DNA of 64,000 nt from Balneolaceae bacterium. Lineage in GTDB: Bacteria > Bacteroidota > Rhodothermia > Balneolales > Balneolaceae. The stretch covers positions 31,607-95,606 of the forward strand of contig JAXHMK010000012.1 in the NCBI GenBank assembly GCA_034521495.1. The letters run 5' to 3'. This document shows positions 44,341 through 53,387 of this stretch, in pieces (the stretch's first letter is position 1; each line of letters starts with the position of its first letter). Position numbers and translations under genes: made by a program. The notes under the pieces were generated by a model. The model was given only the letters and a program-made list of their open reading frames with translations, did no database searches and was not told the origin of the DNA.

Positions 44341-44354
44341 CTTAACCGGTTAAG
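44341..44354. promoter_or_regulatory. AACCGG operator site 3 (uxuA / Gfo-Idh divergent promoter)
   Basis: CTTAACCGGTTAAG is a perfect 14-bp palindrome in the 124-bp gap between divergent uxuA and the Gfo/Idh gene at 44380. It is the best of the three sites and could control both directions. Expected reader: the LacI-family protein encoded at 47315-48319. Confidence 0.7.
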
Positions 44355-44379
44355 TAATCTATAATATAAATGAAAAAAT

Positions 44380-45711
44380 ATGACTTCTCTCAACAGACGT
44401 GATTTTATTAAAACATCAGCAATAGCCGCCGGAGGTCTTGCGATGGGGCTGTCAGCAAAGAGTTATGGTCGTGTACTTGGAGCAAACGATCGGATCAATG
44501 TAGTTTTTATGGGGTGCGGCCGGCGTGTTCCCGCTTATTATAACAGTATAGGTGAGAATAAAAACACTCATCTCTCCTATGTTTGTGATGTGAAAAAGAG
44601 CCAGCGGGATAGAGTATTTTCTGATTTACATGGGCGTCTGGATTATACTCCGGATGGAATTGAAGATATTAGAGTAGCTTTGGATGACGATGCAGTTGAT
44701 GCCGTTTTTATTGCCACTCCGGATCACTGGCATGCACCTGCCGCCTGGATGGCGATGGAAGCCGGCAAACATGTTTACGTTGAGAAACCTTTGACCCACA
44801 ACTCAGCTGAGAATGAATATTTGATAGAATTTCAGCAAAGATATAACAGGGTTCTCCAGATGGGGAATCAACAGCGGTCTTCATCGCATACCAAAAAAAT
44901 TATTAATGATATTCATAATGGTGTGATTGGCCGTCCTTATAAAGCAGTAGCGTTTTATAGTAATCAGCGCGGAGAGGTCCCGAATCAAACCCGGCAGGCT
45001 CCGCCAGAAGATCTGAACTGGGATCTGTTCCAGGGACCGGCACCAAGGCGACCCTACACTCACAATACGTGGAATTATAACTGGCACTGGTACGGCTGGG
45101 ATTATGGTACGGCAGAAAGCGGCAACAATGCCCTGCACGAACTGGATGTTGCCCGGTGGGCTCTTCAGACCGGTTATCCGGAGAAAGTTACTGCTGAAGC
45201 ATTTAAAAACCATTACCCGGATGATGGCTGGGAGATGTACGATACCATGTATGCCACCTATTACTTCCCGAATGACCTGGTGATAAACTGGGACGGAAAA
45301 AGCCGCAATGGATTTAATACGTATGACGGTGGCCGCGGAACTGTGATTTATGGAACTGAAGGTACCGTTTGGGTGGATCGTTCACTGTATAAACTGTATG
45401 ACAGAAGCGGGGACCTGGTTCGGGCTGTGTCCTCAGGCGGAAGTGAATCCGGAACGGCGCTCGGCGGCGGCGGGGATATGTCCACTACCCACATAGCTAA
45501 TTTTTTTGATGCCATTCGCGGGCAGGCTGATCCGGTTTCTCCGGTGGATGAAGCAGTGAAGAGTACACAGTTATGCCATTTGGCAAACACGGCATACCGA
45601 TCCGGAAGTGACCTGGAAGTGGATCCATCCAACGGACGAATTCTCGATAATGATAACGCCATGCAATACTGGGGACGAGAATATGAACCCGGCTGGGAGC
45701 CAAGCATATAG
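44380..45711 (+). CDS. Tat-exported Gfo/Idh/MocA-family oxidoreductase
   Basis: 443 aa. Tat signal (LNRRDFIKTSAIAAGGLAMGL). The Rossmann start is INVVFMGCGRRVPAYYNS, followed by DAVFIATPDHWHAPAAWMAMEAGKHVYVEKPLTHN with the EKP lysine, MGNQQRSS, and NNALHELDVARWALQTGYP in the C-terminal domain. Closest in architecture to the gene at 28296. The DUF1080 gene follows, after a repeat element. Likely oxidises or reduces sugar units in the periplasm. Confidence 0.93.
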   Translation: MTSLNRRDFIKTSAIAAGGLAMGLSAKSYGRVLGANDRINVVFMGCGRRVPAYYNSIGENKNTHLSYVCDVKKSQRDRVFSDLHGRLDYTPDGIEDIRVALDDDAVDAVFIATPDHWHAPAAWMAMEAGKHVYVEKPLTHNSAENEYLIEFQQRYNRVLQMGNQQRSSSHTKKIINDIHNGVIGRPYKAVAFYSNQRGEVPNQTRQAPPEDLNWDLFQGPAPRRPYTHNTWNYNWHWYGWDYGTAESGNNALHELDVARWALQTGYPEKVTAEAFKNHYPDDGWEMYDTMYATYYFPNDLVINWDGKSRNGFNTYDGGRGTVIYGTEGTVWVDRSLYKLYDRSGDLVRAVSSGGSESGTALGGGGDMSTTHIANFFDAIRGQADPVSPVDEAVKSTQLCHLANTAYRSGSDLEVDPSNGRILDNDNAMQYWGREYEPGWEPSI

Positions 45712-45716
45712 AAACT

Positions 45717-45861
45717 TCCCCTCTTGAGAGGGGACAGATCTAATCGCGTTCAGCGATTGGATCAGGGGTGTGTTGAGTTCGATGTTGATATCGAAACCAC
45801 TTTTTTAACAGGATTTTTGTATTGAATTTAACACACCTCTAAATCTCCTCTCGAGAGGAGA
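45717..45861. repeat. Composite palindromic repeat element (~145 bp)
   Basis: Two palindromic ends, TCCCCTC-TTGA-GAGGGGA (45717-45734) and TCTCCTCTCGAGAGGAGA (45844-45861), flank inward-facing copies of (G)AGGGGTGTGTT / AACACACCTCT. The whole thing is an imperfect inverted repeat. It separates the Gfo/Idh and DUF1080 genes. The same CCCCTC/GAGGGG plus GGGGTG(T)G pattern occurs at 15514-15575 and near 19926. Confidence 0.6.
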
Positions 45862-45900
45862 CTTCTCAAAAAAACCTAATTATTTTACTTAGTAAATATC

Positions 45901-47283
45901 ATGAAGAAAACTACCATAGCACTTTTAGCAATATTTATTGGAATCGTGATGCTTCCAAACCAGTCACTTTCTCAGAATTGGCAGCCGATGTTTGAAGGTG
46001 AAAACTTTGACGGCTGGACCAAACTGAATGGAGATGCTGAGTACGAAATTGAAAATGATGTGATCACCGGAATTGCGAGGTTGAATACGCCGAATACGTT
46101 TCTGGCCACCGATCAAACCTACAGTGATTTTATCCTGGAGTTTGATGTGAAGGTTGATCCTCGTCTGAATTCTGGTGTTCAAATCCGCAGTGAAAGCAGG
46201 GATGATTATATGAATGGCCGTGTTCACGGTTACCAGGTAGAGATCGATCCGTCTCAGCGGGCCTGGAGCGGTGGGATTTATGATGAAGCACGGCGCGGCT
46301 GGCTCTATCCGATCACAAAAAACGAAGCCTGTAACGATGCTTTTCGAAATGGGATGTGGAATTCATACCGGATTGAGGCTGTTGGAAACGAGATTAAGAC
46401 ATGGGTAAACGGCGTTCAGTGCTCGAATCTTAATGATAATATGACATCCGAAGGATTTATTGCTCTGCAGGTTCACAGCATACATGACCAGGAACAAGAA
46501 GGGGCAACTGTTCAATGGAAAGATGTTAAAATTCTGACGGATAACCTGAGTGCCCATCGAATGAAAGATGATCCTGATGCAGAAGTGATTAACTGGGTGC
46601 CAAATCAATTAACAGAATCAGAAAAAAGACATGGCTGGCGGTTGCTTTGGGACGGCAAAACCACAAATGGCTGGAGAGGTGCTAACGCAGATACATTCCC
46701 GGACAGGGGATGGGTCATTGAAGGCGGCGAGCTGTCAGTGATAGAATCCGATGGGACCGAATCACCGTTTGGGGATATTGTGACCGAACAGGAGTTCAGC
46801 GATTTTATCTTTGAGTTGGAGTTCAAAATTACGGAAGGAGCCAACAGCGGGATTAAATATTTTGTGATTGAAGGGTTGAATCCCGGAAGCGGATCTGAAA
46901 TCGGCCCGGAATTCCAGATTTTGGATAACGAAAATCACCCGGATGCCGATCAGGGAGTAGCCGGAAACCGGACGGTAGCCTCACTTTATGATATGATAAC
47001 AGCAACGAATCTGTCTGAAGATAACAGGGATGATATACGGTTTAAGGGCAACGGAGAGTGGAACAAAGCCCGAATTGTAGCCAAAGGAAATCATGTAGAG
47101 CATTGGCTGAATAATGTGAAAGTTGTTGAGTACGAACGCGGTTCACAGATCTATCGAAATCTTGTTCAAAAGAGTAAATATAATGTGTATGAAGATTTCG
47201 GGGAGGCTGTATCGGGGCATATTCTTCTCCAGGATCACGGAAACAGGGTATCGTTCCGAAGCATAAAGATTCGTGAGCTGTAG
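45901..47283 (+). CDS. Double DUF1080 (3-keto-disaccharide hydrolase-type) protein
   Basis: 460 aa with a signal peptide ending SLSQ (about 24). Two DUF1080 concanavalin-like domains lie at about 27-220 and 235-460, each opening with an F-x-G-x-N-[FL]-D-G-W-like strand (MFEGENFDGWTKLNGD; LLWDGKTTNGWRG) and holding an NSG[VI]-x-[IY] core. The family includes 3-keto-disaccharide/3-keto-glycoside hydrolases, which fits the Gfo/Idh gene upstream that could supply 3-keto sugars. Acts outside the cytoplasm. The LacI-family regulator gene follows 31 nt later. Confidence 0.9.
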   Translation: MKKTTIALLAIFIGIVMLPNQSLSQNWQPMFEGENFDGWTKLNGDAEYEIENDVITGIARLNTPNTFLATDQTYSDFILEFDVKVDPRLNSGVQIRSESRDDYMNGRVHGYQVEIDPSQRAWSGGIYDEARRGWLYPITKNEACNDAFRNGMWNSYRIEAVGNEIKTWVNGVQCSNLNDNMTSEGFIALQVHSIHDQEQEGATVQWKDVKILTDNLSAHRMKDDPDAEVINWVPNQLTESEKRHGWRLLWDGKTTNGWRGANADTFPDRGWVIEGGELSVIESDGTESPFGDIVTEQEFSDFIFELEFKITEGANSGIKYFVIEGLNPGSGSEIGPEFQILDNENHPDADQGVAGNRTVASLYDMITATNLSEDNRDDIRFKGNGEWNKARIVAKGNHVEHWLNNVKVVEYERGSQIYRNLVQKSKYNVYEDFGEAVSGHILLQDHGNRVSFRSIKIREL

Positions 47284-47289
47284 TTAATT

Positions 47290-47313
47290 TGATCACATTT
47301 TATAGAGTGATCA
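47290..47313. promoter_or_regulatory. TGATCAC/GTGATCA inverted repeat in front of lacI-family gene
   Basis: TGATCAC (47290-47296) and GTGATCA (47307-47313) are perfect 7-bp arms around 10 nt, in the 31-nt gap before the regulator ATG at 47315. The downstream arm overlaps the place where a ribosome site should be. It may be an RNA hairpin limiting translation or an operator. It does not match the AACCGG sites. Confidence 0.35.
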
Positions 47314-47314
47314 T

Positions 47315-48319
47315 ATGAAAAAAAATGTACGCTTGATTGATATTGCGGAGAAGCTGGATCTCACAAAAGTGAGTGTATCGAAAGCACTTCGCGATCACCC
47401 GGATATTTCGGAGAGCACCCGTAAAAAAGTAAAAAAAGTTGCGGGTGAAATGGGATACAGGCCCAATCTTGTGGCACGATCACTCACCTCTCAAAAATCA
47501 CAAACGATTGGTGTGATTATCCCGAAAATGGCTCACTATTTTTTTGCACCTGTTATTGAAGGTATTTATAAATCGGCCAATAGCAGTGATTATGAAGTGG
47601 TTTTGGGTATCTCTCTTGAAGATAAAATGCTCGAAAGAAAACATCTCGAATCGATGTTAAATATGCGAGTTGATGGTTTGTTGGTTTCCATTACTGAACA
47701 GACAAGAGATTCCGAACGATTTAATATTGTACGCGAAATGGGAATTGACCTGGTGTTTTTTGATCGCGGATTTGCGGATGCCGGGTTTACCTATGTTAAA
47801 GTGAATGACCGATTAAGTTCCAAAGAAGGGGTGATGCATCTCATAGAAAATGGATTCACAGATATTGCTCACTTGGCAGGATATCAGAGTGTGGAAATTG
47901 GACGGGGGAGAAAACTGGGGTATATGGATGCATTAAAAGAAGCTTCAATAAAGCCTGATGAAAATGCAATTGTGGAGGGAGGATATAGTGAAAAAGACGG
48001 ATATCGTTCGTTCAAAAAATTATTAAAACAATATGGTAAGCCGGAGGCGCTGTTTGCCGTAACCTATCCGGTGGGCCTTGGAGCGTTGGAATGTATGAAC
48101 GATCACGATATAAACCCCAAGGATGTAACCATTTTAGCCTTCGGCGGAAGCGAGTTTAACAAGCACCTGGTGAATCCATTCATCTGTATTGAGCAGCCAA
48201 CGTATGAACTGGGAAAGAGAGCTTTCAGACAGATCGAAAAAGAACTGAATTCCGAGAATCAGATCAAGCCAGAGATTATTGAACTCTCGGCAACATTAGG
48301 CGAACAGAAGACTTTTTAG
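47315..48319 (+). CDS. LacI-family transcriptional regulator
   Basis: 334 aa. N-terminal LacI helix-turn-helix and hinge helix (about 4-60): VRLIDIAEKLDLTKVSVSKALRDHPDISESTRKKVKKVAGEMGYRPNLVARSL. A periplasmic-binding-like sensor domain follows (TIGVIIPKMAHYFFAPVIEGIY; VLFAVTYPVGLGALE-like region; QPTYELGKRAFRQI). Such regulators release DNA when a sugar ligand binds. Its place at the end of the hexuronate/Gfo-Idh/DUF1080 locus and the three AACCGG palindromes make it the likely local repressor. The last 4 nt overlap the convergent DUF6580 gene. Confidence 0.94.
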   Translation: MKKNVRLIDIAEKLDLTKVSVSKALRDHPDISESTRKKVKKVAGEMGYRPNLVARSLTSQKSQTIGVIIPKMAHYFFAPVIEGIYKSANSSDYEVVLGISLEDKMLERKHLESMLNMRVDGLLVSITEQTRDSERFNIVREMGIDLVFFDRGFADAGFTYVKVNDRLSSKEGVMHLIENGFTDIAHLAGYQSVEIGRGRKLGYMDALKEASIKPDENAIVEGGYSEKDGYRSFKKLLKQYGKPEALFAVTYPVGLGALECMNDHDINPKDVTILAFGGSEFNKHLVNPFICIEQPTYELGKRAFRQIEKELNSENQIKPEIIELSATLGEQKTF

Positions 48320-48879
48320 ACTTCTGCTCCCACTGTTTGGAGTGAAGGATTGTTGACTTTAATCCACTCATATGCTCCAAAAAGAACAGCTGAATAAATA
48401 ACGTTACCAGCAATTGTATAGTGGAAAAATGGAATAGCTGCTGTATAACATGCGATAAGTCCTTCAAGTGTCAAAGGATATATAGTTCCGCTGATCCAAA
48501 CACCTAAATTACTGATGATAAAAAAGATCACGGAAGCTCCGAGTGCACCTCCTAAAACTCTTCCAACAGTTATCTTTTTAAGAAGGTAGTAACCCAGGAT
48601 AACGATCATAGCAATACTTCCATAACTGTAAAGCATGCCACTGGTAAACCATGTAAATCCATCGTAGTAGGCTGCATATGTGATATTATTCAGAAGCAGA
48701 TCACTACCCCAAAAAGCTACAAGAGGGATTAATAACGCCCATTTTTTATCAGTAAAATAAGCCGCTCCAAAAAGGGCAATGGCACCAAGAGGTGTAAAGT
48801 TATAGGCATGCGGTAGCAAACGGGTCAGCGCTGCCAGGAGTATGAAACCCGTTATAATAAGTATCGATTTCTTATTCAT
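48316..48879 (-). CDS. DUF6580-family membrane protein
   Basis: 187 aa from ATG 48879 (MNKKSILIITGFILLAALTRLLPH); an upstream ATG at 48897 would add six polar residues. About six hydrophobic segments. It carries RLLPHAYNFTPLGAIALFGAAYF and SDLLLNN, characteristic of the DUF6580 family of putative transport proteins, which look like substrate-specific (S) components of vitamin/ECF transporters. No substrate can be assigned. The gene ends inside the last codon of the LacI-family regulator. Confidence 0.85.
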   Translation of the reverse strand: MNKKSILIITGFILLAALTRLLPHAYNFTPLGAIALFGAAYFTDKKWALLIPLVAFWGSDLLLNNITYAAYYDGFTWFTSGMLYSYGSIAMIVILGYYLLKKITVGRVLGGALGASVIFFIISNLGVWISGTIYPLTLEGLIACYTAAIPFFHYTIAGNVIYSAVLFGAYEWIKVNNPSLQTVGAEV

Positions 48880-48963
48880 TGACTCACGTATCGTCATTCA
48901 TATTAATTACTGAAATATAACAGAAGATTTGCAAAAGTGTGAGTTCGAAAACCAAATTTATAC

Positions 48964-49003
48964 AAATAAAAAAGCCACATTCCCTCATACGGAAATGTGG
49001 CTT
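48964..49003 (-). terminator. Rho-independent terminator after yceI-like gene
   Basis: On the minus strand AAGCCACATT...AATGTGGCTT forms a stem with a short loop and runs straight into TTTTTTATTTG, the clearest intrinsic terminator in the window. It lies 19 nt beyond the stop of the YceI-family gene. Confidence 0.85.
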
Positions 49004-49021
49004 AAATCTACCTTAAATAAA

Positions 49022-49657
49022 TTAGTTTGAAGCTGTCTCTTCTTTAGGGGCAGTCAGCTCAAGGTTTAGCTGAATGTCCACTTCATCGCCAACTACGGCT
49101 GTTGCGGCCCAGTCACCAACGCCAACACCATAATCGGTTCTGTTCAATTGTGCGTTAGCTGTGATACCGGCTACTTTTTGTCCATCCTGCATAGGGTGGT
49201 CCATCACGCCGAGAAGTTCAAAGGGTAATTCAAATTCGCGGGTAACGTCTCGTATTGTAAGTTCGCCGTGAGCCACAAATTGATTGTCACCTGTTTGCTC
49301 AATTTCATTACTTACAAAATGGATATTTGGCCATTCTTCAGCATTAAAGAAATCTTCTGATTTCAGGTGATTGTCCCGCCGTTCGTTATCTGTATTGATG
49401 CTCGAAACGGGGATAGTTACATCAATGCTGCTGTTAGCCAGGTCATTCGGGTCGAAAAAGATTTCGGAACTGTAATCTTCAAAACTCCCGTCAACCGGTG
49501 TGAAGAAGTGGGTAATGGTAAAATTGATGTTGCTGTGAGCCTCATCAATGCTCCATTCGTCCATTACTACTGCGTTACCGTCAGTAGCAAAAGCTTGCCC
49601 TGCAACGAAGAATAAGAGTGTAAAAAGAGTAATAACTGTTTTCTGTACTACTTTCAT
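49022..49657 (-). CDS. YceI-family periplasmic lipid-binding protein
   Basis: 211 aa with a signal peptide ending GQAFA (about 24). The YceI lipocalin-like barrel covers about 34-205: WSIDEAHSNINFTITHFFTPVDGSFEDYSSEIFFDP, SIDVTIPVSSINTDNERRDNHLKSEDFFNAEEWPNIHFVS, GELTIRDVTREFELPFEL. Family members bind isoprenoid lipids and are often stress- or acid-inducible. It is monocistronic, ended by the terminator at 48964-49003. Confidence 0.93.
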   Translation of the reverse strand: MKVVQKTVITLFTLLFFVAGQAFATDGNAVVMDEWSIDEAHSNINFTITHFFTPVDGSFEDYSSEIFFDPNDLANSSIDVTIPVSSINTDNERRDNHLKSEDFFNAEEWPNIHFVSNEIEQTGDNQFVAHGELTIRDVTREFELPFELLGVMDHPMQDGQKVAGITANAQLNRTDYGVGVGDWAATAVVGDEVDIQLNLELTAPKEETASN

Positions 49658-49837
49658 GATTAATATTTTGAATTATGGTTTATGGTTAATTTGTTTAACA
49701 TTGAAACAAATGTGTTTAATAATCATTCCGTTCCATTGTTGATCAAATATTTTAAACTAATCTAAGAGGTGATTCTAATGGAAGCTTGTATAAATCCTGA
49801 GGGAAAGTTGAATCTTCTATTTTTTAACGTTCTATAC

Positions 49838-50425
49838 TCAGTCAACGTAGAACCGCCAGGGTTTTAAGGCATCCTTCCCGGCATAGTCAACCCCGATTCG
49901 TGAGGAAGTATTGATCTCTTCATCTTTAAATGTGATCCCGCGATCTTCAATCCAAAGGGGAGGTTCAGACAGGTTTGTGGTATTGAGATCTGTTGTTACT
50001 CCCAACGCCTGGGTTAATTTACCGGGACCGTCGGTCAGGTTTTTTTGATTTTTGATTTCACGCCGTTCCGTCATCTCTTCAACTCCTTCAAGAGGTTTAA
50101 CGGCGCGAATCAAAACGGCATCGGCCAGTCCTTCTTTGTTGGTTACAACATTTAAGAGATGGTGAATGCCATAACAGAGATAGATATAAGCGCGCCCCGG
50201 TTCCCCATACATTACCTCTGTTCGGGCGGTTCGTAATCCATTATTTGCATGGCATGCTTTATCATTCCGGCCGCAGTACGCCTCGGTTTCTGTGATGACT
50301 CCGGCTGTAAAGGTTGAATTGATATGACTGCAGATCACCTTTCCCAGCAATTTTCGGCTCACATCCACTACATCAGGATTTTTATAAAAGGATTTGGGGA
50401 TAATTTTTGACTGATCAATGATCAC
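49838..50425 (-). CDS. DNA-3-methyladenine glycosylase (AAG/MPG family)
   Basis: 195 aa. AAG family: LGKVICSHI, the catalytic Glu in GVITETEAYCG, the DNA-intercalating region KACHANNGLRTARTEVMYGEPGRAYIYLCYGIHHLLNVVTN, VLIRAVKPLEG, and DGPGKLTQALGV. It removes alkylated purines in base-excision repair. The start overlaps the BrkB-like gene's end by 4 nt, so the two are transcribed together. Confidence 0.95.
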   Translation of the reverse strand: MIIDQSKIIPKSFYKNPDVVDVSRKLLGKVICSHINSTFTAGVITETEAYCGRNDKACHANNGLRTARTEVMYGEPGRAYIYLCYGIHHLLNVVTNKEGLADAVLIRAVKPLEGVEEMTERREIKNQKNLTDGPGKLTQALGVTTDLNTTNLSEPPLWIEDRGITFKDEEINTSSRIGVDYAGKDALKPWRFYVD

Positions 50426-51345
50426 GAGATTGCTGTATAGGGATTTTTTTCAATAGAAGGCGCTCTTTCCAGATAAACTTCCTGGTATGACCTGGCAAGG
50501 ATAGCGGTAAAGACAAAGAGAGCTGCTGTATAAAATGCCCATAAACCGATGATCAACAATGCAGCGTAGCCTTGGTAATAAAATCGATATGCCGTAAATG
50601 CATATTCCAGGTAAACAGAAACGCCATATTTTGCAATTTCAAATAAAAATGTATAGAGAATAGCTGCAACCAGGGCTACTTTTGTATTCATGCGCCGCTC
50701 ACTGATGAAACGGTATATCACATAAAAGAGGGCAAACGTAAAGAAGATTGGAAGGAAGCCTGTCAGCCAGTCTGATACCCATGCAAACTCAATAACAATT
50801 TCTGTGTATGGCACCACATACTGATCAAACGAGAAAAGTGAGAGTAACGATGCAGCCATCGTAAAAAAAATAAAAACCCCGCCAACGACCCCAAAAGCGA
50901 AAAAATTGTAGATGATCTCCATAGCCGGGCTCTTCCGGTCTTTGGTATCAAATACATCAAACAGAACATGTTTGAGAGTGTGGAATAGCCCCTGTGCAAA
51001 TATCGTAAGAATTATAATTCCAACGATTCCGAATATTTGCCGGGCTCCCACAAGGGGCTGAATCAAAGCTTCAATGGTAACGGCACCTTCAAAAACATCA
51101 CCGCTCTGTGTTTCGAAACTAAATTGGGGAAGAAGTTCCCGGCCGTATCGAACCACCTCATTAAATGCTGCATCGATAGAAAGTACGTATCCCAGAATGG
51201 AGATGATGATGAGCGTAAATGGAATGGCACAAGTAAACAGGTTAAATGTAATAGCAGATGCGTTGAAGAAAACATCTTTCTTCAGGCTGAGTTCTGCCAC
51301 CAATTTCCAAAACCGCTTAAACTTTTTTTTATCGAATTTATTCAT
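50422..51345 (-). CDS. YihY/BrkB-family membrane protein
   Basis: The frame opens at TTG 51384, but ATG 51345 (MNKFDKKKFKRFWKLVAELSLKKD) gives the family-like start, about 307 aa. Six transmembrane helices; the family pattern includes FNASAITFNLFTCAIPFTLIIISILGYVL, HVLFDVFDTKD, LLSLFSFD and the C-terminal WAFYTAALFVFTAILARSYQE. The physiological role of the family is unclear (once misnamed ribonuclease BN). Cotranscribed with the 3-methyladenine glycosylase. Confidence 0.9.
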   Translation of the reverse strand: MNKFDKKKFKRFWKLVAELSLKKDVFFNASAITFNLFTCAIPFTLIIISILGYVLSIDAAFNEVVRYGRELLPQFSFETQSGDVFEGAVTIEALIQPLVGARQIFGIVGIIILTIFAQGLFHTLKHVLFDVFDTKDRKSPAMEIIYNFFAFGVVGGVFIFFTMAASLLSLFSFDQYVVPYTEIVIEFAWVSDWLTGFLPIFFTFALFYVIYRFISERRMNTKVALVAAILYTFLFEIAKYGVSVYLEYAFTAYRFYYQGYAALLIIGLWAFYTAALFVFTAILARSYQEVYLERAPSIEKNPYTAIS

Positions 51346-51558
51346 CACAAATTCGAAAATAAGCTGAACGTCGTTTAAAGCCAAAAAGGAGTCCGTGAAT
51401 ATTTCTTTTAACCTGAGTTCGATTCATAAAATATCGAATGTAGTCATTGAAAGTCCCGCTCTTTTTCAAGGAAATGCAGGGAACTCATTTATTCGAATTT
51501 AACAATTGAACTCATGTTTTTAAATGGCCTTCATACAAAGAAGTCTGATTACTTACAT

Positions 51559-53226
51559 TTAATTTTCAATCATCAGTTGATCCAGGAACTCGTAACGCTC
51601 TCCAAACGGATCTTCCATTATAAATGTATCACTGCCAATACTCATCACCGAGCCACCGGTTTGATCGGCTGCCGGCCAAAAGGGCACACCGTAGCCATTG
51701 GGTGATTTGGAGTGAATAAAGTTGGCAGCATAATTTTGAAAAATAGCCGATACTTTATAATCCGTTTCTGTCCAGTCGTACACACGGTTGGAGGACAGGT
51801 TACCCATCAAATATTCAATTTCCGCCGAGTGAACGGCACCATTCGGTTCCGGAAGCTGTGCCTGCTGCATTTCATCTTCGGCCGATTCATCATTCTCCTG
51901 GACACCGCCGGCAAACCCGGGAGTTGAGTTGGCATATTTCGGCCTCATTTTTGGGCGGGGCTGGGTATAATAGTATTGGTAAACCGGACTGGTACTATTT
52001 TTTTGATGAAGATCGGCCCACTTCCAGGTGCTAAAAGCAATAAACCGGTCTCCCGCCAAATCTGTTGCAGATTGCAGCATCTCTTCAAGATTTCCTGCAG
52101 GATAAAGTTCAAGGATACGGCTGGCGTGACTTTCATATTCGCTGGCCACTACTTTTTTATAATTTTCGATGGTTGGCTCATGTTGTCCCAAAAATGCCCG
52201 AAAATTCATTTCCTGGGAGTTCCAACCTACAAACAACGGTACATCAGCGTGTTCACCGGCTTCAAAAATTTCCAGGGGCGGTTTTGGAAAATAGTAACCG
52301 TCAATTGTGGGAGCGAATCGCGGGAGACCCTGCTGGCCTGTAAGGTTCAAAAGGCTGTCTGATGGAATTTCCCTCAACTCTTGTAGTGATTCAGCTCCAA
52401 TAATCCCTGCAAATTTCTCGCCATTCTGCTCCCCAACCTCCAGCTCTACCGGGGGAAGAGCTCCAAGAATGGAACCACTTTCACCAATCGCTCCGGCAAT
52501 CATATCTCTTGAAAGAGGAGAAGCCATGAGTGCACTCACAGAGATAGATCCGGCAGATTCTCCGGCAATGGTAATATTATCAGGATCACCGCCAAACTTC
52601 TCAATATTTTCAACGACCCATTCCAGGGCTTTCACCTGATCGAGTAAACCGTAATTTCCTGAAGAGTTATGGGAGGATTCTTGTGTGAGTTCAGGATGGG
52701 CAAAGAATCCAAATACCCCCAGGCGGTAGTTGGTAGTGATGGCAACCATTTTATGATCGCGTGCCATATTTGCACCATCATATCGGGGTTCGGAACCATC
52801 CCCGGCCATAAATCCACCGCCGTAATAGTAGAGAAGTACCGGCAGTTTCTCATTACCGGTTTTGGCGGGTGTCCAGACATTCAGGTAGAGGCAGTCTTCG
52901 CTATTACCGTCAGAACGGAAATTCATATCACCAAAAACGGGCAGTTGCATACAGGCGGGTCCAAACACTTTTGTTTCTAAAACTCCATCCCAGGGTTCTT
53001 TGTCAACAGGAGCTGTCCATCTTCTGTTGCCAGTTGGAGGTTCAGCAAAGGGAATGCCTCTGAATACGGTGATTCCATCTTCTTCAACACCCTCAATGGT
53101 TCCATTGGAGATATCTAATTGTGTGTTGAGTGTTTCACTGTGACGCTGTGCGTATACAGATTCAATTAAGAATAAGGCAAGAATAGCTGTAAGTACGATC
53201 ATTAATTGGGATTTCGATTTCATCAT
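51559..53226 (-). CDS. Secreted carboxylesterase/lipase family protein
   Basis: 555 aa (second ATG one codon on). Signal peptide ends VYAQ (about 27). Type-B carboxylesterase fold: GITVFRGIPFAEPPTGNRRW, EDCLYLNVWTP, the oxyanion-hole region YYYGGGFMAGDG, the nucleophile elbow IAGESAGSISVSALM, and the acid and His regions (LFVGWNSQEMNF; MGNLSSNRVYDWTETD preceded by GAVHSAEIEYL). Hydrolyses esters outside the cytoplasm; it may deacylate plant or algal polymers. Divergent from the Nudix-type regulator, with a palindrome between them. Confidence 0.94.
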   Translation of the reverse strand: MMKSKSQLMIVLTAILALFLIESVYAQRHSETLNTQLDISNGTIEGVEEDGITVFRGIPFAEPPTGNRRWTAPVDKEPWDGVLETKVFGPACMQLPVFGDMNFRSDGNSEDCLYLNVWTPAKTGNEKLPVLLYYYGGGFMAGDGSEPRYDGANMARDHKMVAITTNYRLGVFGFFAHPELTQESSHNSSGNYGLLDQVKALEWVVENIEKFGGDPDNITIAGESAGSISVSALMASPLSRDMIAGAIGESGSILGALPPVELEVGEQNGEKFAGIIGAESLQELREIPSDSLLNLTGQQGLPRFAPTIDGYYFPKPPLEIFEAGEHADVPLFVGWNSQEMNFRAFLGQHEPTIENYKKVVASEYESHASRILELYPAGNLEEMLQSATDLAGDRFIAFSTWKWADLHQKNSTSPVYQYYYTQPRPKMRPKYANSTPGFAGGVQENDESAEDEMQQAQLPEPNGAVHSAEIEYLMGNLSSNRVYDWTETDYKVSAIFQNYAANFIHSKSPNGYGVPFWPAADQTGGSVMSIGSDTFIMEDPFGERYEFLDQLMIEN

Positions 53227-53300
53227 ATTTCTCTGTTCTGTAGATTTGATCAGTAAGTGAAATTAGTTAAACTCTGTTGAAAGAGTTAAGTATTATAGTT

Positions 53301-53320
53301 TTACTATGTAACAATAGTAA
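53301..53320. promoter_or_regulatory. TTACTAT/ATAGTAA palindrome between esterase and Nudix-type regulator
   Basis: TTACTATGTAACAATAGTAA has perfect 7-bp arms with a 6-nt spacer. It lies 68 nt before the regulator's probable ATG (53388) and 75 nt upstream of the carboxylesterase start on the other strand. It is a natural candidate for the regulator's own operator, controlling both genes. Confidence 0.5.
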
Positions 53321-53387
53321 TTTATTTCTACTGATATCGCAAAAATCTGAGCGAATTTGGCGCAGAAGAAAATTAGGTTACAAAATT

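Noticed and set aside
53277..53387. N-terminal extension of the Nudix-type regulator
   Set aside because: It would place the TTACTAT palindrome inside coding sequence and lacks similarity to the family. ATG 53388 fits better.
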